DNA of 64,000 nt from positions 223,792-287,791 of the forward strand of contig JALDRB010000003.1 in assembly GCA_031316155.1 (NCBI GenBank), given 5' to 3'. Positions within the stretch are counted from its first letter, which is position 1. Each line of letters starts with the position of its first letter. Source of the DNA: Candidatus Scalindua sp. Lineage in GTDB: Bacteria; Planctomycetota; Brocadiia; Brocadiales; Scalinduaceae. The notes below the pieces were generated by a model. That model did not search any database. It was given only the letters and a program-made list of their open reading frames with translations, and was not told the origin of the DNA. The position numbers and the translations under genes are program-made. Of this stretch, positions 53,844-62,945 are shown in pieces.

Positions 53844-54452
53844 CTATTTGTACCTTTCGTGGCACTCCTTTTTGAGCCGGTTGAGAGTCGTAACAGCATA
53901 GTTCATGGCTTGAAGGTCTGAATTCTTGAATGCCTTGTTGAGAGATTCTGCCTGATTCAGGTAGGTTTTATAAAACTCCTCTCCCTTGTCCGGGTAATTG
54001 CACATGGCTTTTGAGTCCCGGTAGAATCTTTCGATCAGTATTGGTTTGGGAAGTGACTGCTCTTTTATGCAGCTTTTCATGATTGCTCCGAAGTCCTTTG
54101 ACATTCGCTTTTTTAAGATTGTGTACTCTTCGAGCGCATTATCCCTAAGTTGTTTCGATTGTTGTTCTTTCACCTTGCTTTTCTTGGTATGATAGATCCG
54201 TTTGTCCTTTATAAGAGGCTTCACTTTTTTGTGAGCCAATTGGTTTGCTAATTTGCATTTCAGCTTGAAGGAGACTTTGTTATTCTTCGAGTTCAGGTCG
54301 ATCATTACCCTGGTATCAGGGGCTATGTCGAACTCTTCTTCACTGATAGAGACAACTCCTCTCTCCAGCTCGTCTGCAAGTTTCCTGAGATTCTCGGCTG
54401 TTTCTTTCACTGAAAGAGAGAACTCAAGATTTTTCTTCTTCTTTTCGGACAT
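53844..54452 (-). CDS. GAK-system XXXCH protein (amphi-Trp domain)
   Basis: A 202-residue basic protein with an N-terminal amphi-Trp-like segment (KNLEFSLSVKETAENLRKLA, DELERGVVSISEEEF) and a C-terminal RLKKECHERYK ending with the conserved CH of the XXXCH family. These proteins occur with GAK-system components in anammox and related bacteria; the activity is not known. No other GAK component is visible here. The ATG at 54452 is the likely start. Confidence 0.6.
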   Translation of the reverse strand: MSEKKKKNLEFSLSVKETAENLRKLADELERGVVSISEEEFDIAPDTRVMIDLNSKNNKVSFKLKCKLANQLAHKKVKPLIKDKRIYHTKKSKVKEQQSKQLRDNALEEYTILKKRMSKDFGAIMKSCIKEQSLPKPILIERFYRDSKAMCNYPDKGEEFYKTYLNQAESLNKAFKNSDLQAMNYAVTTLNRLKKECHERYK

Positions 54453-54582
54453 TGATGCCTTTATCAAGAATACTGTTGATATCGATTACTGAGTAGTTTT
54501 TATTTCTCTCTTGATCTTGAATGTACAATATTATATTTGTATGCTTTATTCTCCATCAAGTCGAGGAAATAATAATGTTCTT

Positions 54583-55731
54583 ATGCAAATTTCACAAGAA
54601 ATAAAGGTGAAAAATAATAGCTTACGTGTATCTCACAAATCAGTGACAATTGGTGCGTATGTTTATCCGGGTTGGCATGCATGTCCGGAAAGGGATCGAA
54701 ATTTTCCGAAAGGATGGAGTGAATGGGATATTGTTTTGAATGCCCCGTCCAGGTTTCCGGGACACAATCAGCCGCGGATTCCTTTGAGAGGTACGTATGA
54801 TGATTCAGTTTCATCCACATCACGAAACCAGGTTTCTCTTGCATGCAAGTATGGTATTGATTTCTTCGTTTACGGCTTCTTCTGGTCGCGTGGTAAGCGT
54901 GTATTGAGGGATGCCCTGGACAAAGGGTTTCTGGCTGAAGGTGACGCGAGTGGTTTTCCTTTTTCACTTATGTGGGCAAACCGTATGCCTCGAGGTGTTC
55001 TTCCCGTCAAGCTGGATCCCGGACCGGAAATTGATCCCGGCCGCCTGGTGTATACGGACCAGAATGATTTTTTAAACCTGATCAAGTTTCTGGAGGAGAG
55101 ATATTTTCGACGTAATAATTATTTCCGGATTCAGGGAATGCCACTTTTTTCTATCTTTGACAGTACTTTTTTTCTTCGTCAGTTGGGTTTGGAACTTGCA
55201 AATGAGACGATACATCTGGCAAAAGAGTATCTTTCTGAGAAGGGGTACCCGGGGCTTCACCTGATGGCCATTAATCCGGTACTATCAAGAATGGTGGATT
55301 TCAGGAGAGCGGGTTTTGATAGTGTGAGCCACTACGTCTGGCTTCCTGACTGGAAAGGTAGTTATCTGCAGGATTATGGTAAATTAATAAAGAAACGAAG
55401 CAGTGAATGGAAAGAGTTTGCGGGGAAGGCACGTCTTCCCTATTTTCCTTCGGTGTCACCCGGTTGGGATGCAACTCCACGGGCTGCTGTTGACGGTTCT
55501 CAATTGCTTCGGCGCTATCCCTGGTGGCCTGTGGTAGTGGGTGAGAATCCGTCACTCTTTTCAGATTTTCTCGGACGGGCAATACGATTTACAAAAAACC
55601 ACAACGTCTCTCAACTCTGTTTTATCGCTTCATGGAATGAATGGAGTGAAGGGCACTATCTGGAACCAGACAGACGTTTCGGTACTGAGTGGCTTGAGGC
55701 CGTCAGGAAGGAGAAAGAAGATGGCTTCTGA
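54583..55731 (+). CDS. WbsX-like glycan-processing protein
   Basis: A glycosyltransferase/glycoside-hydrolase 99-like protein: TIGAYVYPGWHACPERDR, YGIDFFVYGFFWSRGKRV, HYVWLPDWKGSYLQDYGK and the final ASWNEWSEGHYLEPD. The (beta/alpha)8 fold of GH99-type enzymes is inferred; WbsX proteins are found in polysaccharide loci. The start is uncertain; ATG 54583 is chosen, with 54511 as alternative. The next gene, a radical SAM enzyme, overlaps its end by 11 bases, so both may act on the same glycan. Confidence 0.7.
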   Translation: MQISQEIKVKNNSLRVSHKSVTIGAYVYPGWHACPERDRNFPKGWSEWDIVLNAPSRFPGHNQPRIPLRGTYDDSVSSTSRNQVSLACKYGIDFFVYGFFWSRGKRVLRDALDKGFLAEGDASGFPFSLMWANRMPRGVLPVKLDPGPEIDPGRLVYTDQNDFLNLIKFLEERYFRRNNYFRIQGMPLFSIFDSTFFLRQLGLELANETIHLAKEYLSEKGYPGLHLMAINPVLSRMVDFRRAGFDSVSHYVWLPDWKGSYLQDYGKLIKKRSSEWKEFAGKARLPYFPSVSPGWDATPRAAVDGSQLLRRYPWWPVVVGENPSLFSDFLGRAIRFTKNHNVSQLCFIASWNEWSEGHYLEPDRRFGTEWLEAVRKEKEDGF

Positions 55732-56635
55732 CTGGACATTTGTGTCGGTGGATGTTGAACTGACCAACCACTGTATGAGTGATTGTATAATGTGTCCACG
55801 TGAAGCGATATCAAGGCCCACGGGCTTCATGACAGAGGTGGTTTTTAATAAGCTTTCTGAGAAACTCATTGACGAAGGAAGCCTCATAACCTTTTCGGGT
55901 ATGGGAGATCCTCTCTTACATCCTAAGGTGTTTGAATGGATTTGCTCGGTTCGGCTCAGAGGTGGTATCATAGGTGTTGTCGTAAATCCTGATGCGCTGC
56001 ATAGTCGTAATTCCAGGAAGCTCGTAAAAGCCGGGCCGAATTCTATTACTCTTTCCTTTCCAAGTCTTCGGGAAAAGGTATTTGAACGGTTGTGTCCAAG
56101 TATCTCTTTCTCTGATGCACTTAACAGGGCGAAGGAATTGATTGGTCTTGCCAGAGGGAACGTGGGCCTGAGAGTAATGGGCATACAAACAGACATCAAC
56201 CGGAATGAGTCAGTTGAGTATGCAAGTTTCTGGCGCAATCTGGGAGTGCCATCAAGTGTAACTGCATGTCACGGTCGTGGTGGAAATGTAAGGGTAGCAG
56301 GCATATACAGCCCTGAATCTTTCGAGATTGAGTACGGACGATGCGGTCTCTTCTCTTTTCATACCTTTGTTACCTGGGAAGGAGAGGTGCTTGCGTGCTG
56401 TCATGACCTGACAGGTTCAACAGGCATCGGAAGCCTCGTGAAACTGGATATTTCTTTGATTGTTGAACGGAAACAGAGGATTATCATGAAGGGGGGCATG
56501 CCGTTTTCCGTATGCCGTCAATGTGATGAGCCTCTGAGACGATGTGTTATTCCGCAGGGATTACCGCCTGCAAGCAGAAAAGAGCGAAACCGTTTTTTTC
56601 GTGAAGTTTCCCGTAACACGGAATATTCGTTGTAA
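55721..56635 (+). CDS. Radical SAM protein with SPASM-like C-terminus
   Basis: Starts at ATG 55721 with a GGAAGGAGAAAG ribosome site inside the previous gene. CMSDCIMC (Cys 18, 22, 25) is the radical SAM cluster motif. The body has SLITFSGMGDPLLHPKVF and, near the C-terminus, CRQCDEPLRRC for a second cluster. The enzyme would use SAM radicals to modify a peptide, sugar or cofactor. It overlaps the WbsX-like gene by 11 bases. Confidence 0.75.
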   Translation: MASDWTFVSVDVELTNHCMSDCIMCPREAISRPTGFMTEVVFNKLSEKLIDEGSLITFSGMGDPLLHPKVFEWICSVRLRGGIIGVVVNPDALHSRNSRKLVKAGPNSITLSFPSLREKVFERLCPSISFSDALNRAKELIGLARGNVGLRVMGIQTDINRNESVEYASFWRNLGVPSSVTACHGRGGNVRVAGIYSPESFEIEYGRCGLFSFHTFVTWEGEVLACCHDLTGSTGIGSLVKLDISLIVERKQRIIMKGGMPFSVCRQCDEPLRRCVIPQGLPPASRKERNRFFREVSRNTEYSL

Positions 56636-56924
56636 CCGAGAACAACCTTAATTGTAAATGTATTGCTCTATGTATATATAACTTAGTAAAAATATTTTAA
56701 TCATTCCTTTTTTATATGTGCGTTAGTACATACTCAAAATGGCGTTAAGCAAGCGACCTGCCCTGTAGAATAGATTATTTCAGGTTACTGGGTATGTTTA
56801 GCAAAAAGAGAAAAGCGCTTAACCTCATATGTCCTCTTAAGTATTATTCAACAGGGCTTGGATGTCGTTACCCGCCCGGCCTACTGGCCATTCGCCAGCC
56901 CAACGAGCGTTCTGGCGGAGACGG

Positions 56925-57165
56925 GTAAGCACCAAATAATAAATTCCAAATAACAAATAAACCACAATACACAAGCACAAAGTTCCAAACTGGTTTTGAA
57001 AAAACAAAGGGGTTTGTCATTTCATGCATTGAATTTGTAATTTGTTTGTAATTTGTTTGTAATTTGTGATTTGAGATTTGTAATTTATTAACTCCTGTTT
57101 GTTTCTGATTCGTCTAAGTTACGCACATTAAAGGCGCAAGAATTTTGCCGAAGGCCTAATTTGAT
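56925..57165 (+). repeat. Dispersed A/T-rich repeat, copy 5
   Basis: Begins GACGGGTAAGCACCAAATAA and continues with the same words as copy 2 (AACAAATAAACCACAATACA, TGGTTTTGAAAAAACAAAGG, GAATTTGTAATTTGTTTGTA, CTGTTTGTTTCTGATTCGTC, then TTACGCACATTAAAGGCGCA and GAATTTTGCCGAAGGCCTAA). The remainder of 56636-56924 shows no gene. Confidence 0.75.
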
Positions 57166-57167
57166 AG

Positions 57168-57680
57168 TCAGTTGGATTCTTCTTCATCAATAAACGTTCC
57201 ATAGGGGCCACGAATGATGTCATGATTTTCCTCTTCGGCAATTTTTTTATCAGGAGTCTTTATTTGGACACTTCCACTTATAGATCTGAATAAGGATTGT
57301 GAAATCTCTACCCGAAACGAACTGCCAAAATGTTTTGCCTTTTCAAAGTGGTAATTATCATAATCATAAGTAAGATGAAGAGGACTCTTGTCTTTTTTGC
57401 CGATAAGGGCATTTCCTTCCTGATCGTAAAGAGTTATACTTAGTTTTTTGTTGCAAGGTGTCCAGGAAGTATCAATTTCAATACGACCGGGATATTCCAC
57501 TTTAAAGATGATTTCTCTTGGTCGCATATCAGTGCTGTCTTTAAATCCGCTCGTCAGTTCAAACCGGTGAACCTCAACTGCAGCGAAACTACAAGCCTGG
57601 TCAGCGCATGTTAACGCAAGTATGATGGAGAAGAGAAACAAAATTGTACGATGCGGTTTGCTCAATAAAGAATCATTCAT
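57168..57680 (-). CDS. Exported hypothetical protein
   Basis: The ATG at 57680 follows AGGAGGAGC, a strong ribosome site. A signal peptide (ILFLFSIILALTCADQACSFA) is followed by a beta-rich domain of about 130 residues (EIIFKVEYPGRIEIDTSWTP and LHLTYDYDNYHFEKAKHFGS). I do not recognise the family. It ends next to the repeat copy 5. Confidence 0.5.
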   Translation of the reverse strand: MNDSLLSKPHRTILFLFSIILALTCADQACSFAAVEVHRFELTSGFKDSTDMRPREIIFKVEYPGRIEIDTSWTPCNKKLSITLYDQEGNALIGKKDKSPLHLTYDYDNYHFEKAKHFGSSFRVEISQSLFRSISGSVQIKTPDKKIAEEENHDIIRGPYGTFIDEEESN

Positions 57681-57868
57681 ATGAGCTCCTCCTAAAAACA
57701 CAGAGAATTCGTGAGCACAGGAACGGTGAGTAAGGAGGTGATTGTAACATTTTCCATTGACATTATAAATTGAATTTTCTATGCTATTCCTCCGTTAAAA
57801 AAAGCCAGTGCTTTTTTTTAATAATTGAATAACAAATAAGTGTATATTGTTAAGGAGGTTAAGAGAGT

Positions 57869-58657
57869 ATGGATTGGGGAATGAGAAACCGTTTAGCACA
57901 GATCATTAAGCCGAATGGACGTTGTATGTTTATGCCAATAGATCATGGGTATTTTCTGGGACCAACCAATAATCTGGAAAGACCGGGAGAGACGATTAAG
58001 CCCATAATTGAGTATAGTGATGCGCTTTTTGTTACCAGGGGTGTATTGCGTTCTGCTATAAACCCTGATAACAGCAAACCCATCATTCTCCGTGTATCTG
58101 GTGGTACCAGTGTAGTCGGTGGAGACCTGGCAAATGAGGGAATCACCACTTCCATAAAAGAGGCCCTCCGACTCAATGTTGCAGCTGTTGGTTTATCAGT
58201 CTTTATCGGGAGTGACTACGAGCGTCAAACGTTGTTAAGTCTTGGTAAACTTGTAGATGAGTGCGAGGAATATGGTATCCCCGTAATGGCCGTAACCGCA
58301 GTAGGTAAAGAATTGGAGAAACGAGATGCACGGTATCTTGCTCTCTGCTGTCGCATTGCTGCAGAACTGGGAGCCAGGGTTGTAAAAACATACTGGTGTG
58401 AAGAGTTTGAAAAGGTGACAAACGGATGTCCGGTTCCCGTTGTCATAGCAGGTGGGCCTAAATTTGATACCGAACTTCCTGTCTTTGAATTTGTTTACGA
58501 TGGTATGCAAAAGGGAGCTATTGGCGTAAATCTGGGTAGGAATATATGGCAGCACCCATATCCGGTCGCAATGGCGAAGGCCCTGCACGCAATAATACAC
58601 AAAGACGCTACACCAAAAGAGGCGAATGAGATTTTTAACGAAACCAAGAGGCAGTAA
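57869..58657 (+). CDS. LsrF/FbaB-type class I aldolase
   Basis: A 262-residue TIM-barrel aldolase: PIDHGYFLGPTNNLERPGE, a LRVSGGTSVVGGDL region and the Schiff-base Lys in AARVVKTYWCEEFEKV (residues about 170-185; exact Lys likely in VVKTYW), followed by VVIAGGPKFDTE. Relatives include LsrF, archaeal FBP aldolase and ADH synthase, so the substrate is unsure. The ribosome site AAGGAGG is nine bases before the ATG. It precedes a zinc alcohol dehydrogenase by about 40 bases; the two may form a sugar-phosphate pathway. Confidence 0.75.
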   Translation: MDWGMRNRLAQIIKPNGRCMFMPIDHGYFLGPTNNLERPGETIKPIIEYSDALFVTRGVLRSAINPDNSKPIILRVSGGTSVVGGDLANEGITTSIKEALRLNVAAVGLSVFIGSDYERQTLLSLGKLVDECEEYGIPVMAVTAVGKELEKRDARYLALCCRIAAELGARVVKTYWCEEFEKVTNGCPVPVVIAGGPKFDTELPVFEFVYDGMQKGAIGVNLGRNIWQHPYPVAMAKALHAIIHKDATPKEANEIFNETKRQ

Positions 58658-58698
58658 TAGTATAGTCCCTTAGTAAAATATTTTAACTACCGTTTATA

Positions 58699-59742
58699 AT
58701 GATGAGAAGCAGAAATATGCGCGTGGCGATGTATTACAGCAATAGCGATATAAAAGTGGAAGAAGTGCCTGTTCCGCAGATTGGCCCGGGTGAGGTATTG
58801 ATAAAGACACAGGCATGCGGTGTCTGCGGAAGTGATGTTATGGAGTGGTATCGTATCAATAAAGCACCTCTGGTACTTGGTCACGAAGCTACTGGCACAA
58901 TCACGGAAATAGGAGAAGGAGTTGAAAGTTTTAAGATGGGGGACAGGGTATTCGTATCTCACCATGTTCCCTGCAATACCTGTCACTACTGTCTGGAGGG
59001 CAACCACACAGTCTGTGATACCCTCCGAAGTACGAATTTTGATCCAGGAGGTTTTGCGGAATACATACGTGTTCCGCGTATTAATGTAGACAGGGGAGTC
59101 TTCCGGCTACCGGACAATGTATCGTTTGAAGAGGGGACGTTAATTGAGCCATTGGCCTGTGTAATTCGTGGCCACAGATTAGCGCGCATAGAACCCGGCC
59201 ATACGGTAGTTGTAATCGGTAGTGGTATTTCAGGGCTCCTCCAGGTGTTACTGGCTCGAGCAACAGGTGCAGGGATTGTAATTGCCACAGACATAAATAC
59301 TCACCGGCTGAATTTTGCAAAAAAATTTGGTGCAGATTTCGTAATACCTGCCAGCGAGGATCTGCCTTCTCAAATACTCAAGGTAAATGGTAAAAGACTC
59401 GCAGACCGCGTTATTGCCAGCACGGGTGCACTTCCGGCTTTAGCTACAGCCTTACGTTCGGTTGATCGTGCAGGTACCGTTCTCTTCTTTGCACCTACAG
59501 ATCCTGGCATAGATCTTCCGATTCCATTTAATGACCTGTGGCGGAATTGTATACATTTAATACCAACATACGGTGCTGCTCCTCTTGACATCGCAGTAGC
59601 CATAGACTTAATTGGTTCTGGTCGTGTTTCTGTACGTGAAATGATAACACATCGTTTAGGATTGGCGGAGACGGAAAGCGGATTTCAGCTTGTTACTGAC
59701 GCTCGAGAGTCGATCAAGGTAATTATTGAGCCTCATAGATAG
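58699..59742 (+). CDS. Zinc-dependent alcohol/sorbitol-type dehydrogenase
   Basis: A medium-chain dehydrogenase of 347 residues. The catalytic zinc site has CGVCGSD (Cys 43) and GHEATG (His 62, Glu 63); the structural zinc site has CNTCHYCLEGNHTVC (Cys 92, 95, 98, 106); the NAD-binding Rossmann fold has VVVIGSGISGLLQVLLA. It would oxidise a polyol or alcohol with NAD. It follows an aldolase and may act in the same route. The start could also be the ATG at 58717. Confidence 0.8.
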   Translation: MMRSRNMRVAMYYSNSDIKVEEVPVPQIGPGEVLIKTQACGVCGSDVMEWYRINKAPLVLGHEATGTITEIGEGVESFKMGDRVFVSHHVPCNTCHYCLEGNHTVCDTLRSTNFDPGGFAEYIRVPRINVDRGVFRLPDNVSFEEGTLIEPLACVIRGHRLARIEPGHTVVVIGSGISGLLQVLLARATGAGIVIATDINTHRLNFAKKFGADFVIPASEDLPSQILKVNGKRLADRVIASTGALPALATALRSVDRAGTVLFFAPTDPGIDLPIPFNDLWRNCIHLIPTYGAAPLDIAVAIDLIGSGRVSVREMITHRLGLAETESGFQLVTDARESIKVIIEPHR

Positions 59743-59770
59743 GAGTTCATGTAAGACTTGCCATATGTTG

Positions 59771-60216
59771 TCAAAAATCTGAATCATTGTATCTGGTATA
59801 GTCAGAATCGATCATTTTTTCTATTTTTGAGAGTTTTGCTTCTAACTTGTTGATCTTCTTTGTTAAATCTCTAAAGACCAAAAAACCCAATATTAACAAC
59901 AGTACAGTGTAAACAACAACAAAAATTGTTGCGGGGTTTTCCTTTGGTTTTGGCGGGCGAAATTTGGTTTCATAAGCAGGTTCATGGTCACCTATAACAA
60001 CCGTTCGACGTTTTTGGGTTGTGCCTTGGGTTTCATAAGGTTGATCCAGATTAGCCTTATATCCTGATTCTGCAACTTCTTCCTCTTTATCTTGAGGTGT
60101 TATCGGTATTTTTATCTTCCCTGGTTGATCTGATTTGTTAAATGTCTCTTTCTCTTCACTTTTTTTCCTTTAACCAGCTAAGAGGGTCCCCGCCAAGCGC
60201 TTTTTTTTCTCCACAT
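59771..60216 (-). CDS. Membrane-anchored protein next to ParA, with two indels
   Basis: On the minus strand, AAAGGAGGTT and ATG 60216 start a frame that would read MWRKKALGGDPLSWLKEK and then ETFNKSDQPGKIKIPITPQD, YETQGTTQKRRTVVI, a membrane helix (ATIFVVVYTVLLLILGFLV), a coiled end (KINKLEAKLSKIEKMI) and a stop at 59771. To join these parts one base must be removed from a run of eight (60201-60208) and one from a run of seven (60160-60166). Total length minus two is divisible by three. It is probably intact with homopolymer errors. It starts 19 bases after parA and shares its operon. The family is unknown to me. Confidence 0.6.
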
Positions 60217-60234
60217 AACCTCCTTTTATTTATT

Positions 60235-61071
60235 TTATGAATTGGTGGAAAGGACGTTTACTGAAACTTTTGCAGTTGGTGCCGTTTGTCTCAACTCTTC
60301 CTTGAATGTCTTTGCCTCCTGATCTATTATTTCCTTTGTCAGAGCAGCGTAATCTTTTGCTCCATTGGAATCAGGTGCATATGTCATAATTGGCATACCA
60401 TGGCTGGGTGATTCTGATAGTTTAACATTCTTCCGAATAGCGGTTTTAAACACCTTATCCTCAAAATACTCTTTAATCTTATCGAGTACTTCATGTCCCA
60501 GATTTGTTCTGCTATCATACATGCAAGGAATAATGCCCGTAATTTCAAGCTCCTCATTCAATCGCTTCTTGATGAGCTCAAACGTTTGGAACAGCTTGCT
60601 GACACCCTGCAGAGCAAAATACTCGGTTTGTAAAGGTATAATTATCTCTCTAACAATAGTTAATGCATTGAGCGTAAGAAGTCCCAGAGACGGAGGGCAG
60701 TCAATCAATACATAGTCATATTTATATAACATATTTTCGAGATTGAATTTAATCACGGTTTCACGGCCTACGGTATTAACAAGCTCTATCTCTGCACTTG
60801 AAAGATCTATATTAGAAGGAATCAAATCCAGTCCACTTATTTCCGTCTTTCTCACAACTTCGTCAGGCTTATGTGTTCCGTTTATTATTTCATAAATTGA
60901 GAGACCTCTGCTATGAATGTCAACACCGAAGTGAATGCTTAGATTGGCTTGAGGGTCAAGATCTATTAAGAGTACTTTTTTTCCTAACAGAGCAAGAGCT
61001 GCCCCAACATTCGCTGTTGAGGTTGTTTTCCCAACGCCACCCTTCTGATTTATAAACGCTATACTTCGCAT
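60235..61071 (-). CDS. parA: ParA-family ATPase
   Basis: A 278-residue Soj/ParA ATPase: deviant Walker A QKGGVGKTTSTANVG (residues 9-23, KGGVGKTT), the DLDPQANLSIHFG segment, YVLIDCPPSLGLLTLNAL and the ILPLQTEYFALQG-like segment (IIPLQTEYFALQGVS). It separates chromosomes or positions cargo with ParB, which is not found here. A good promoter is upstream at 61126-61155. The small membrane protein follows in the same transcript. Confidence 0.85.
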   Translation of the reverse strand: MRSIAFINQKGGVGKTTSTANVGAALALLGKKVLLIDLDPQANLSIHFGVDIHSRGLSIYEIINGTHKPDEVVRKTEISGLDLIPSNIDLSSAEIELVNTVGRETVIKFNLENMLYKYDYVLIDCPPSLGLLTLNALTIVREIIIPLQTEYFALQGVSKLFQTFELIKKRLNEELEITGIIPCMYDSRTNLGHEVLDKIKEYFEDKVFKTAIRKNVKLSESPSHGMPIMTYAPDSNGAKDYAALTKEIIDQEAKTFKEELRQTAPTAKVSVNVLSTNS

Positions 61072-61125
61072 GTATTTCTTCTCGCCTGCACGGTTTGCTA
61101 GATCGATAGATATATAACATTAATG

Positions 61126-61155
61126 ATTGTAAACGTACAAAATATAACTTGTCAA
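61126..61155 (-). promoter_or_regulatory. Sigma-70-type promoter for parA
   Basis: On the minus strand TTGACA (61150-61155) and TACAAT (61126-61131) are separated by 18 bases. The -10 end lies about 55 bases before the parA start. Confidence 0.6.
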
Positions 61156-61273
61156 GTAAAATTACATCCAAAATATTAAAAGAATGGAATAATAGAGTGT
61201 TTTGTATTATAATAAAATCATCGAATTGAGAATTTCTGTTAAACGTAAAGATTTATTAAGGATACAGGATAAG

Positions 61274-61816
61274 ATGAGAACGTGTTCAAAAGCAAAGGAA
61301 AAAAACAAGAAATCTAGTTTCTTTATACCATTTTTTATACAGGGGCGCAACCAATCATTCTTAATCATCAGCATTATAATGGTTGCAATTACCATGGTTT
61401 TTACCCTGTCTTGTGAAAGGGTTGAAAAACCTGATGAAGCAGCTTTTATGGATGAGGAGGAAGATTTGAGTATCCCCGAGTTACCATATGAAAATAAAGA
61501 AATTTTCAGGATGCATATGAACTCTCTTGATGATTCTTATGAATCTCTGGAGGAATCGATTGATAGACAGGATTGGGAGGGAATACGTACGTTTGCAATG
61601 CGGATGAAAAGTTCATCTCCCGTACTTTTCACGGGCAAAAGAAAGGACGAATTGCCGCAGGATTATGTTCTCTTAGATACTAGGTTCCATTTTCATACGC
61701 TTGCGTTGGTCGAGGCGTCTGAAGCAAGAGAAATGGTAAAACTAAACCTGGAATTTGACAACGTAAAAGAAATCTGTGACGATTGTCATGTAAAATATAA
61801 AAAGAAGGATTCATAA
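61274..61816 (+). CDS. Single-haem c-type cytochrome-like anchored protein
   Basis: ATG 61274 is preferred (a weak ribosome site before it). A hydrophobic anchor (FLIISIIMVAITMVFTLS, ending with Cys, possibly a lipobox) precedes an acidic linker, a helical region (HMNSLDDSYESLEESI, RTFAMRMKSSSP) and a C-terminal CDDCHVKY near residue 175 (CxxCH haem motif). The distal Met or His ligand is probably in the preceding helices, as in cytochrome c' -like four-helix proteins. It may be a small electron carrier. Confidence 0.6.
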   Translation: MRTCSKAKEKNKKSSFFIPFFIQGRNQSFLIISIIMVAITMVFTLSCERVEKPDEAAFMDEEEDLSIPELPYENKEIFRMHMNSLDDSYESLEESIDRQDWEGIRTFAMRMKSSSPVLFTGKRKDELPQDYVLLDTRFHFHTLALVEASEAREMVKLNLEFDNVKEICDDCHVKYKKKDS

Positions 61817-61986
61817 TAAACCGTTTCCTTCCATGCACGTTCTTTTTATTGTACATCCTGAGAGAAGGGTTGCTTCACGTTTTTTAGCCAAGGCAAAAGG
61901 TTTTTGCCTCCTAAACTCAATATCTCTAATTTTCAATTTCTATCACTTTGGATTTCCTTTGACTACTCGGCGACTTTGGGGGGGGA

Positions 61987-62856
61987 CTATCTCTTTTTTT
62001 GTAGCTTTTTATAGTTTTCTAACTCCTCTTCTGCTTCCTTGAGATTGCCGGTGTGTTTATATATGGTACTCAACTGGTAGTGAGCATTTGCGTGTTTTGG
62101 TGATATTTCAAGTGCCTTTTGTAATTCCTGTATTGCTTCCTCATACATTTTATTTTCATAGTAGGCAGTGCCCAATTTGTAAAGCACTCCCGCCTTCTTT
62201 CTTCCGGTTATCTCAGGAAAGAGTACTAATGTTGCCTCATATTCTGATATAGCAGCATCAAGCATTCCTCGCTTATGATAGACTAAACCAAGATTATAAT
62301 GTGCTTCTGGCATTCGTGGTGTAATATCGATTGTTTTTCTGAATTCATCAGCGGCCTTATTGTACATACTCAGCTTTGAATAAACCATTCCAAGATCATA
62401 ATGGGCACGCTCATTGTCGGGTTGAATTTCGATGATCTTTTTAAACGTCTTAATTGCTTCATCATACATTGCTTTTTCTACATAGATATTTCCGAGCTCA
62501 TGAAGATATTGTGCATCATCAGGTTTATAGTCTGCACCTTCTTGAAACGTCTTTACATATTCATGAAATTTTTCTGGATTAATTCTAAACGATAGGGAAA
62601 ATTCTGTCTCAGCTTTTGCTTCCATTCCTTTTTTTTTAAATACTCGGCCCAGATGAAAGTGTGCTTCACCGTTGGAGGGATTGATCTTGATTGCCTTTTT
62701 AAAAGCGGTTATTGCCTTATCATGTAAACCCTTATTGAGAAAATCAATGCCCTGTTTGTTCCATTCGGAGCCATCGTTCCCGGTGCAACCAGGTAACGTG
62801 CAGAAAATAAGCAGTAAAATTAAATTTTTTCTTAAAACTTCTCCGAATATTTGCAT
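61987..62856 (-). CDS. TPR-repeat lipoprotein
   Basis: Signal peptide with lipobox (TLPGC, Cys near residue 24), then about six tetratricopeptide repeats of 34 residues (for example DEAIKTFKKIIEIQPDNERA, HYDLGMVYSKLSMYNKAADE). It is a membrane-anchored scaffold for protein interactions. The start ATG at 62856 is typical. An inverted repeat (AGGCAAAAGGTTTTTGCCT, 61893-61911) just after its stop on the minus strand may be a terminator. Confidence 0.75.
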   Translation of the reverse strand: MQIFGEVLRKNLILLLIFCTLPGCTGNDGSEWNKQGIDFLNKGLHDKAITAFKKAIKINPSNGEAHFHLGRVFKKKGMEAKAETEFSLSFRINPEKFHEYVKTFQEGADYKPDDAQYLHELGNIYVEKAMYDEAIKTFKKIIEIQPDNERAHYDLGMVYSKLSMYNKAADEFRKTIDITPRMPEAHYNLGLVYHKRGMLDAAISEYEATLVLFPEITGRKKAGVLYKLGTAYYENKMYEEAIQELQKALEISPKHANAHYQLSTIYKHTGNLKEAEEELENYKKLQKKR

Positions 62857-62945
62857 TTTATAGAAAAAAAAAGATATAATAAATGTTAGTTACTTTTATT
62901 ATTAACGAGTGTGATTTTTATAATTTTTTATTTTATTATAAAATT

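Noticed and set aside
55630-56238. 200-residue minus-strand frame opposite the radical SAM gene
   Set aside because: Antisense to a gene with the radical SAM cluster motif and no recognisable features of its own.
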